In this document: positions 1-5,339 of the stretch, piece by piece
Layout of the letters: the number at the start of each line of letters is the position of its first letter
Numbering within the stretch: position 1 is the stretch's first letter
Assembly (NCBI GenBank): GCA_003521815.1
Contig: DPHE01000028.1
Coordinates: forward strand, 3,335-12,459
DNA from: Colwellia sp.
Lineage (GTDB): Bacteria; Pseudomonadota; Gammaproteobacteria; Enterobacterales; Alteromonadaceae
Direction of reading: 5' to 3'
Length of the DNA: 9,125 bases
Program-made: the position numbers and the translations under genes
The notes under the pieces: model-generated
What the model saw: only the letters and a program-made list of their open reading frames with translations
The model's database searches: none
Told to the model about the DNA's origin: nothing

Positions 1-30
1 ATTTTTATTTTTTATCTATTTATTCAACCA

Positions 31-819
31 CTATTTATTTTGCCAAACGGGTTTACGTTTATCTAAAAATGCTTGTACACCCTCTTTTTGATCTTCTGAA
101 TCAAATAAATCAATGAACGCTTGGCGCTCTTGCGGTAATGCTAGCGCGATTGGCATTGCTCTATTTTTTTGAATAAGTGTTTTACACGCTGCAACCGCAA
201 CAGGACTTTGCTTTGCAACTCTTGCTGCTAATGCTATTGCTGCTGATTTACCTTCGCCTTTGGCAAAAACTTCTTCAGCTAACCCAATACGTAAAGCCGT
301 TGCGGCATCAACACGTTCGCCACACAAAATCATTCGTTTAGTCCAACCTTCACCCACAAGTATCGCCAAATTTTGCGTACCGCCAGCACAAGGTAGTAAA
401 CCAACGCTCGCTTCAGGCAATGCCAGAACAGCGTGATCTTCAACGACACGAATATCACATGCTAACGCGACTTCTAAACCGCCGCCCATGGCATAGCCAT
501 TAATGGCTGAAATAGAAACACCTCGAAAATTAGATAAAGTTTCAAAGGCTTCGCCAAATATATCACTCATCTCTTTAGCTACTTTTTTACAACCCTCTGC
601 AAAAACGTTTAAATCGGCACCCGCTGAGAAAAACTTATCACCTGAGCCATTGAGTACTAACGCATAAATATTTTTATCTTCATTTAACGTTAAAACCAAG
701 TCACGTAGATCGGTTAAACTTTGCTGTGTCCATGTGTGAGCAGGTGGATTATTAAAAGTCACTACCGCGGTGTTTTTTATTATTTCTACCGTTAGAAACT
801 GTGATGAATAGTCGGACAT
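31..819 (-). CDS. Enoyl-CoA hydratase/isomerase (crotonase) family protein, probably of the valine/isoleucine degradation operon
   Basis: A 262-residue crotonase-fold protein, normal length for a stand-alone enoyl-CoA hydratase. The oxyanion-hole segments are visible: FSAGADL at residues 64-70 and MGGG at 111-114. Both catalytic glutamates are present, E116 (GGGLEVALACDI) and E136 (LPEASVGLLPCAGGTQ), so a true hydratase is likely. By family knowledge it would add water to short 2-enoyl-CoA such as methacrylyl-CoA (valine) or tiglyl-CoA (isoleucine) in the cytosol; the substrate is inferred from the neighbour, not from residues. It lies 58 bp behind the isobutyryl-CoA dehydrogenase gene on the same strand, so co-transcription is likely. 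The ATG at 819 follows a weak AAGAG (832-836). It corresponds in position to the gene I recall as ivdD in Shewanella; a generic hydratase role in fatty acid oxidation cannot be excluded. Confidence 0.9.
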   Translation of the reverse strand: MSDYSSQFLTVEIIKNTAVVTFNNPPAHTWTQQSLTDLRDLVLTLNEDKNIYALVLNGSGDKFFSAGADLNVFAEGCKKVAKEMSDIFGEAFETLSNFRGVSISAINGYAMGGGLEVALACDIRVVEDHAVLALPEASVGLLPCAGGTQNLAILVGEGWTKRMILCGERVDAATALRIGLAEEVFAKGEGKSAAIALAARVAKQSPVAVAACKTLIQKNRAMPIALALPQERQAFIDLFDSEDQKEGVQAFLDKRKPVWQNK

Positions 820-877
820 AATTCTTATTCTCTTTTTATTTATATTTTAATTTACATTCGGTTGATATTTTAACGTC

Positions 878-2035
878 TTATAAAAGTTGACCTGCACCTT
901 CAGTTAATAAGCGACGGGCAATAATAACGCGCATAATTTCATTTGTGCCTTCAAGTATTTGATGAACACGTACATCTCTAAAATGACGTTCTAATGGATA
1001 TTCTTTGATGTAGCCATAGCCACCGTGAATTTGTAATGCCGCATCACATACTTGGAAACCAACATCAGTTGCAAAACGTTTAGCCATAGCACAATAAGCT
1101 GTTTTTTCTGGATCATTTCCATCCAATTTATAAGCAGCCAAACGTACCATCTGACGAGCAGCAACTAACTCGGTAGCCATATCCGCAAGTTTAAATTGTA
1201 AACCTTGAAAAGCGGCAAGTGGTTTGCCAAATTGTTCACGTTCTTGCATATATCCCATAGCTGAATTTAATGCTTGTTGTGCAGTACCGATAGAACAAGC
1301 AGCGATATTAATTCGACCGCCATCAAGTCCCTTCATTGCTATTGAAAATCCTTCACCTTCATTTCCAAGTAAATTTTCCACGGGAACTTTTACGTTATCA
1401 AAGGTAATTTGACGTGTAGGTTGAGCATTCCACCCCAGTTTTTCTTCCGATTTTCCGTAGATAATACCGTCTAAATCAGCCGGTATGGCAAGTGCTGAAA
1501 TACCTTTAGGACCGGCTTCTCCTGTGCGAACCATGACAACTAAAATATCAGTATCGCCGGCACCTGAAATAAAAACTTTTGAGCCATTAACAACGTAATG
1601 ATCTCCATCTATTTTTGCAGAGGTGCTTAAAGAGGCTGCATCAGAGCCTGAGCCTGGTTCAGTTAAACAATATGAAGCAAGTTTTTCACCTGAAACAAGT
1701 GAAGGGCACCAAGTATCTTTCACATCGCTTGTTCCCCAACTAGCAACCATCCACGTGGCCATATTATGAATAGTCATCATTGCCGTAGTTGCGGTACAAC
1801 CCATTGCCAATTGTTCAAAAATAATAGATGAATCTAGACGACTTAGACTTAACCCACCTGCATCTTCAGGCGAATATAAACCACAAAAACCGAGCTCGCC
1901 CGCTTTGGCAATAACCTCTTTAGGGAAAATAGACTCTTGATCCCATTTTGCTGAATTAGGTAATAATTCACTGTCGCTAAATTGCTTAGCAAGATCAGCA
2001 AACATTTGTTGATCTTCGGTTAAATCAAAATTCAC
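878..2035 (-). CDS. Isobutyryl-CoA dehydrogenase (ACAD8-like acyl-CoA dehydrogenase)
   Basis: A 385-residue FAD-dependent acyl-CoA dehydrogenase that would convert isobutyryl-CoA to methacrylyl-CoA in valine degradation, and possibly 2-methylbutyryl-CoA to tiglyl-CoA, passing electrons to ETF. Flavin signature CLTEPGSGSD is at residues 123-132, and the C-terminal signature LQIHGGYGY at 334-342. The catalytic base is E362 in ILEGTNE. Stretches SYCLTEPGSGSDAAS, FISGAG, GWNAQPTR and GGRINIA match my memory of human ACAD8 (isobutyryl-CoA dehydrogenase) far better than other ACADs, and residue 239-240 is GG, so the isovaleryl-CoA dehydrogenase type base is absent. The start is GTG: a strong AGGGG (2042-2046) lies 6 nt upstream, while the ATG overlapping it at 2037-2035 runs straight into TGA. 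It is first gene of the visible minus-strand pair and matches the gene I recall as ivdC in Shewanella. Confidence 0.93.
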   Translation of the reverse strand: MNFDLTEDQQMFADLAKQFSDSELLPNSAKWDQESIFPKEVIAKAGELGFCGLYSPEDAGGLSLSRLDSSIIFEQLAMGCTATTAMMTIHNMATWMVASWGTSDVKDTWCPSLVSGEKLASYCLTEPGSGSDAASLSTSAKIDGDHYVVNGSKVFISGAGDTDILVVMVRTGEAGPKGISALAIPADLDGIIYGKSEEKLGWNAQPTRQITFDNVKVPVENLLGNEGEGFSIAMKGLDGGRINIAACSIGTAQQALNSAMGYMQEREQFGKPLAAFQGLQFKLADMATELVAARQMVRLAAYKLDGNDPEKTAYCAMAKRFATDVGFQVCDAALQIHGGYGYIKEYPLERHFRDVRVHQILEGTNEIMRVIIARRLLTEGAGQLL

Positions 2036-2078
2036 ATTAAACCCCTAAATATCTAAGTTAACTAAGAAGCGCTAGTCC

Positions 2079-2094
2079 ATAGACGAATGTCTAT
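2079..2094. promoter_or_regulatory. 16-bp palindrome, possible operator upstream of the isobutyryl-CoA dehydrogenase gene
   Basis: ATAGAC-GAAT-GTCTAT is a perfect 6-bp inverted repeat with a 4-base centre. It overlaps the weak -35-like hexamer of the minus-strand dehydrogenase gene, about 45 bp before its GTG start, where a repressor site would be expected. It does not resemble the LiuR-type repeat elsewhere in the window. The binding protein is unknown and a role is inferred only from symmetry and position. Confidence 0.3.
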
Positions 2095-2242
2095 AACTAC
2101 CGCTGTTAAAAAAAATGCATTAAATATAGATACCCAAGCTGATTCAAAATACAGAATTCAGCTGGAATTAGAAACGTCTTTAGGCAAGGAATTTATTGAA
2201 GATAATGGTTACTCCTTTATCAAAATAAATAACGTAGCATAA
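2087..2242 (+). CDS. Possible 51-residue orphan small protein or remnant of a lost gene
   Basis: An open frame of 51 codons from ATG to TAA, beginning MSITTAVKKNALNIDTQ and ending FIEDNGYSFIKINNVA. Codon choice looks like that of the neighbouring real genes and the product is charged and soluble, with no membrane segment or signal peptide. There is no Shine-Dalgarno sequence before the ATG, and the frame is open upstream only to a TAA at 2063-2065. It could therefore be the tail of a gene whose front was deleted rather than a functional small gene. I do not recognise the sequence. A chance frame is also possible. Confidence 0.25.
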   Translation: MSITTAVKKNALNIDTQADSKYRIQLELETSLGKEFIEDNGYSFIKINNVA

Positions 2243-2305
2243 TACGTTTCTAAACCAGCCCTGCGGTGATGACTGAGAAAAACATGCTCATCATTACATC
2301 TGTTT

Positions 2306-2324
2306 TTAATGGAACAACCATTAA
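2306..2324. terminator. Weak AT-rich hairpin, possible bidirectional terminator
   Basis: TTAATGG-AACAA-CCATTAA forms a 7-bp stem with a 5-base loop, preceded by a run of T (2303-2307) and followed by a run of A (2326-2330). The flanks can lengthen the stem with one bulged base. It sits downstream of the small plus-strand frame and upstream of the AraC gene. The stem has only two G-C pairs and the plus strand lacks a T-tract after it, so it is a weak candidate at best. Confidence 0.2.
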
Positions 2325-2409
2325 TAAAAAGATGCACATTAATCATGATTCGCTCAGACATCCTGAAACTCGCATTTTGAACTGTCTTGTGTATCTTTGT
2401 AATTTACTC

Positions 2410-2471
2410 AAGCAAATTAATAGTACGTGTATTGATTAAAGCAAATTAATTATTAAAAATACATTGATTAA
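2410..2471. promoter_or_regulatory. Interleaved direct repeats, candidate AraC-type operator
   Basis: The 12-mer AAGCAAATTAAT occurs perfectly at 2410-2421 and 2439-2450. A second word, ATTGATTAA, occurs at 2431-2439 and 2463-2471. Directly repeated half-sites are typical of AraC-family operators, and the block ends about 50 bp before the ATG of the AraC-family gene, so self-regulation is plausible. Spacings (29 and 32 bp) are longer than the 21 bp of the classical AraC sites. A weak promoter, TTGCCA at 2473-2478 with TATACC at 2498-2503, follows immediately. In DNA this A+T-rich, repeats also arise by chance. Confidence 0.35.
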
Positions 2472-2519
2472 CTTGCCACTTTGATGGATTATCTTGCTAT
2501 ACCCATAAGAGACTTAATA

Positions 2520-3404
2520 ATGAGCACTGCATCCAACTGGCCGCTACCGAAAAACAGTATTAGATATCTAATCCCTAAACCATTAATAAATCAATTAGCC
2601 TTGAATATATTAAGTCGTGGTCTTTACCCTTCATCATTTGGAAAGTATGTTTTGGCAAATAATCATTACACTAAAAGGCACAACCACAGTGATAATTTAA
2701 TTATTTTTTGTTTTGATGGTGTTGGGCAGTTTAGTACATCTAAATGCAAAGGTATGATAAATAAAGGTGATATTCTTTTTTTACCTAAAGGAACAGAACA
2801 CCAATATAAGTCAAGTAACAAAGAACCTTGGTCAATTTATTGGGTTCACATTGAGGGGCACTTATTTGAACAATTCATGGATTTTATTGGTGTAAACAAC
2901 ACTAATTTAATTTTAAATATATCTAACCAAGCAGCGTTTATTAACGAATTTGAACAATTACTTGCCACAAGAAATAAAAGTTATCAATTAAGCTCCTTTA
3001 TCCTTGCTTCAAATATTATCAAAAAGATGTTTGCGCTATTCACCGTTAATAGTCCGGTGAAACTAGAACAGCTAAAGCAAGACTTTAATTTGTCTAAAGT
3101 GACAGGCTTTATGGAAGAAAATATTAGTCAAAAAATAAACTTACAACAAATAGCTGACTCGTTAAACTTGTCAAAGTTTTATTTTGCAAAGAAATTTTTA
3201 CAGCATACCGGTGTTAGTCCTATACGATATTTTTTAGAATTAAAAATAAAACATGCGTGTAAATTACTCGATGAATCGAACATTTCAATTAAAGACGTTG
3301 CGTTAAAAATTGGCTACGATGATCCTTACTATTTTTCACGCCTTTTTAAAAAAATAATGGGATTGTCACCGACGCAGTATCGACAATCCCAACATGGGCA
3401 TTGA
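2520..3404 (+). CDS. AraC-family transcriptional regulator, cupin-like sensor domain plus double HTH
   Basis: A 294-residue regulator from the ATG at 2520. Residues about 40-115 form the AraC-type ligand-binding beta barrel, with the H-N-H segment (RHNHSDNL, 53-60), GDILFLPKGTEH (83-94) and PWSIYWVHIEG (103-113). The last two recur in sugar-responsive AraC proteins. The C-terminus has two helix-turn-helix units (about 207-227 and 256-277) and ends with the family signature GLSPTQYR (281-288). I chose this ATG because AAGAGA (2507-2512) lies 7 nt before it; the frame also opens at TTG 2481 or ATG 2484, with no ribosome binding site, giving up to 307 residues. It faces away from the dehydrogenase gene and converges on the thiolase. 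The sensor domain suggests a carbohydrate rather than an acyl-CoA ligand, so control of its neighbours is uncertain. It looks more A+T-rich than its neighbours, compatible with transfer. Confidence 0.88.
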   Translation: MSTASNWPLPKNSIRYLIPKPLINQLALNILSRGLYPSSFGKYVLANNHYTKRHNHSDNLIIFCFDGVGQFSTSKCKGMINKGDILFLPKGTEHQYKSSNKEPWSIYWVHIEGHLFEQFMDFIGVNNTNLILNISNQAAFINEFEQLLATRNKSYQLSSFILASNIIKKMFALFTVNSPVKLEQLKQDFNLSKVTGFMEENISQKINLQQIADSLNLSKFYFAKKFLQHTGVSPIRYFLELKIKHACKLLDESNISIKDVALKIGYDDPYYFSRLFKKIMGLSPTQYRQSQHGH

Positions 3405-3436
3405 AAGGAATATTTTATCAATTACAGAAATTCCTT
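3405..3436. terminator. Inverted repeat in the gap between two convergent genes, weak terminator candidate
   Basis: AAGGAAT (3405-3411) and ATTCCTT (3430-3436) form a 7-bp stem around an 18-base loop in the 44-bp gap between the convergent AraC and thiolase genes. The position suits a shared terminator. The loop is long and no clear T-tract follows on either strand, so support is mostly positional. Confidence 0.25.
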
Positions 3437-3448
3437 AAATAGAATTTG

Positions 3449-4633
3449 TTACAGTATCTCAAGCGCAATTGCTGTGGCTTCACCGCCACCAATGCATAAA
3501 GAAGCAACACCTTTTGATAACCCTTTATCCTTTAATGCATGAATAAGCGTTACCATAATACGTGCTCCACTAGCACCTAATGGGTGCCCTAAAGCACAAG
3601 CACCGCCATGAATATTAACTTTATCAATATCTAAATTCATCTCTTTAATAGCGAGCATAGTCACCATAGCAAACGCTTCATTTATTTCAAATAAATCAAC
3701 ATCTTTTACAGTCCAACCCGCTTTATCTAATAACTTATTCATCGCTCCAACAGGTGCTATGGTAAATTCGGCTGGCTTTTGTGCATGCGTGGCATGGGCA
3801 ACAATTTTACAAAGTGGTGTTAAACCATGAACTTTCGCTGTTGATAATTTCATCATGACCAATGCTGCCGCACCATCAGAAATAGAACTAGAGTTAGCAG
3901 CCGTTATAGTGCCATCTTTTTTGAAAGCTGCTCGCAGAGAAGGTATTTTATCCGGACGTGCATTACCCGGCTGCTCGTCAGTATCAATAGTAACTTCTTT
4001 GCGTCGGTTTATAATGGTAACAGGCGCTATTTCATTTTTAAAAGCACCAGAATCAATTGCAGCATTAGCACGTGATAATGATCTAATTGCAAATTCATCC
4101 ATTTGCTCACGGGTAAAAGAGCTTTCATCAGCTGTTTCTTGTGCAAAACAGCCCATAGAAATACCATCATACGCATTTTCCAAACCATCAAGCATCATAT
4201 GATCAAGTGCTTGACCATGGCCCATACGCATTCCAGCTCGTGCTTTAGGTAAAAGATACGGTGCATTACTCATACTTTCCATGCCACCAGCGATAGCAAC
4301 ACCAATTGAGCCTGCAAGTAATCCATCGTGTGCTTGCATTACGGCTTTCATACCAGAGCCACATACTTTATTAATTGTAGTACAAACCGTTGATAAAGCT
4401 AAGTCTGCAGCAATAGCAGCTTGTCTAGCCGGTGCTTGTTTCAAACCAGCCGGTAACACACAGCCCATAATAACTTCATCAACCTGATCATTGGTTAAAT
4501 TTGCTTGTTGTACAGCGGCTTTTATTGCTGTTGCACCAAGCGCTGTGGCACTAGTATTAGCTAGACAGCCACTAAAGCCCCCCATAGGGGTTCTTAATGC
4601 GGAAACGATAACAACTGGATCAGAAATAGACAC
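3449..4633 (-). CDS. Acetyl-CoA C-acetyltransferase (thiolase family)
   Basis: A 394-residue type II thiolase, the usual length. The acyl-accepting cysteine is C91 (NKVCGSGMKAVM), with the GGMESMSNAPY signature at 116-126, NEAF at 318-321, the catalytic histidine H350 in GGACALGHPLGASG, and the second active cysteine C380 in CIGGGEA. It would cleave acetoacetyl-CoA from the leucine route or 2-methylacetoacetyl-CoA from isoleucine; family motifs alone do not separate these. I place the start at GTG 4633: GGAG (4644-4641) lies just 7 nt before it, and MSISDPVVIVSALRTP then matches typical thiolase N-termini. An upstream TTG at 4645 overlaps that ribosome site and is unlikely. It is transcribed divergently from liuR across a 251-bp region holding LiuR-like repeats, which suggests joint control. 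Confidence 0.93.
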   Translation of the reverse strand: MSISDPVVIVSALRTPMGGFSGCLANTSATALGATAIKAAVQQANLTNDQVDEVIMGCVLPAGLKQAPARQAAIAADLALSTVCTTINKVCGSGMKAVMQAHDGLLAGSIGVAIAGGMESMSNAPYLLPKARAGMRMGHGQALDHMMLDGLENAYDGISMGCFAQETADESSFTREQMDEFAIRSLSRANAAIDSGAFKNEIAPVTIINRRKEVTIDTDEQPGNARPDKIPSLRAAFKKDGTITAANSSSISDGAAALVMMKLSTAKVHGLTPLCKIVAHATHAQKPAEFTIAPVGAMNKLLDKAGWTVKDVDLFEINEAFAMVTMLAIKEMNLDIDKVNIHGGACALGHPLGASGARIMVTLIHALKDKGLSKGVASLCIGGGEATAIALEIL

Positions 4634-4696
4634 AACACACTCCAAAAAAAGAGAAAAATAAATTTATAATTAAAGACACCGTAACTCAATTTAATT

Positions 4697-4712
4697 TTTA
4701 CGCCAATGTAAC
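4697..4712 (-). promoter_or_regulatory. liuR: Degenerate second LiuR-like inverted repeat upstream of the thiolase gene
   Basis: TTTACGC-CA-ATGTAAC matches the perfect TTTACGT-TT-ACGTAAA repeat in the liuR promoter at 11 of the 14 arm positions and has the same 2-base centre. It lies 64 bp before the thiolase start and could bring that gene under LiuR control. Reading the minus strand, a -10-like TTAAAT (4694-4689) follows it, but no good -35 is visible. The match could be fortuitous. Confidence 0.35.
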
Positions 4713-4842
4713 TTTAGTACTAGTCTTAATTGTTTTTTATTTTAGCTGTCGTAAATTGAATTATCGATTGTTAACTTTTAACTAAAATGTGCATCTTTAT
4801 AAAATATAACAAACAAACTTTATTGAAACATTACCATACATC

Positions 4843-4873
4843 TTGCTTTACGTTTACGTAAACTTCCTGTAGT
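4843..4873 (+). promoter_or_regulatory. liuR: MerR-type liuR promoter with perfect LiuR operator
   Basis: The 16-bp perfect inverted repeat TTTACGT-TT-ACGTAAA occupies 4847-4862. It lies between a -35-like TTGCTT (4843-4848) and a -10-like TGTAGT (4868-4873). The spacer is 19 bp, the over-long spacing at which MerR regulators twist promoter DNA to activate it. An alternative pair is TTTACG (4847-4852) and TGTAAT (4873-4878) with 20 bp. The repeat resembles the LiuR motif described for gammaproteobacteria as I remember it. The promoter would drive liuR and the downstream liu genes, giving autoregulation. The hexamers are assigned by eye. Confidence 0.7.
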
Positions 4874-4884
4874 GTAATTCAATA

Positions 4885-5319
4885 ATGAAAACTAAGATAA
4901 AAAAAGTTAAAGCAAAAATGACCATTATCAACAAAGCAACCCAAGACAATTATTCTATTAGTGATTTATCAAAAGAATTTGATATTACTACCCGTAGTAT
5001 CAGATTTTACGAAGATAAAGGACTATTAGCCCCTACACGTAAAGGACAAACACGCATTTACAATCAGCGTGATAAAGTTCGATTAAAGCTAATTTTACGT
5101 GGTAAACGCTTAGGATTTTCTCTAGGTGAAACGGGGCGTTTATTTGAACTTTATGATGCAGATAAATCCAGCGCTAAGCAATTAGCTATCATGATGGAAT
5201 TAATATCAGAAAAAAAAGATGATTTAAAACAAAAGCTTGATGACATCAATGCCGTTTTAATCGAATTAAATGACATAGAAAAAAACTGCCAAAATATATT
5301 AACAACACTAACAACATAA
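4885..5319 (+). CDS. liuR: LiuR, MerR-family regulator of branched-chain amino acid degradation
   Basis: Up to 144 residues. The MerR winged-helix head is clear: YSISDLSKEFDITTRSIRFY (residues 23-42) followed by EDKGLL and the wing GQTRIYNQRDKVRLKLILRG (54-73). A leucine- and lysine-rich coiled-coil tail (about 98-135) would carry dimerisation. There is no cluster of cysteines, so this is not a metal- or redox-sensing MerR; LiuR proteins are thought to sense a catabolic acyl-CoA. It is first gene of the liu operon, 20 bp before liuA. The start is unsure: ATG 4885 has no ribosome site and would leave a leader of only a few bases after the predicted promoter. ATG 4918 (133 residues, MTIINKATQDNYSISDL) drops a lysine-rich extension and allows a longer leader. 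I keep the longer form as the outer limit. Confidence 0.92.
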   Translation: MKTKIKKVKAKMTIINKATQDNYSISDLSKEFDITTRSIRFYEDKGLLAPTRKGQTRIYNQRDKVRLKLILRGKRLGFSLGETGRLFELYDADKSSAKQLAIMMELISEKKDDLKQKLDDINAVLIELNDIEKNCQNILTTLTT

Positions 5320-5339
5320 ACACAATAAAGGAATAAAAT

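Larger units (their letters stand above)
2036..2519. other. Long gene-poor gap between the isobutyryl-CoA dehydrogenase and AraC genes
   Basis: About 480 bases with no confidently recognised gene. It holds the ribosome binding site and presumed promoter of the minus-strand dehydrogenase (a weak -35-like TGGACT at 2079-2074 and -10-like TTAGAT at 2056-2051, 17 bp apart). It also holds a 16-bp palindrome at 2079-2094, a 51-codon plus-strand frame at 2087-2242, a hairpin at 2306-2324 and two sets of direct repeats at 2410-2471 just before the AraC gene. In the Shewanella ivd operon, as I recall it, mmsA sits directly upstream of the dehydrogenase; here nothing resembling it remains. The gap may be a rearrangement scar, but that is inference. 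Confidence 0.6.

Noticed and set aside
1224..1412. Plus-strand open frame of 62 codons inside the isobutyryl-CoA dehydrogenase gene
   Set aside because: It lies wholly antisense to a well-conserved gene, has a cysteine/proline-rich composition typical of shadow frames and no ribosome site.
2231..2248. AACGTA-GCATAA-TACGTT as a possible third LiuR site
   Set aside because: The arms point the opposite way and the centre is 6 bases instead of 2, so it does not fit the LiuR repeat.
3855..4487. Two plus-strand open frames opposite the thiolase gene (3855-4202 and 4281-4487)
   Set aside because: Both are antisense to conserved thiolase motifs and look like translated complements, not proteins.
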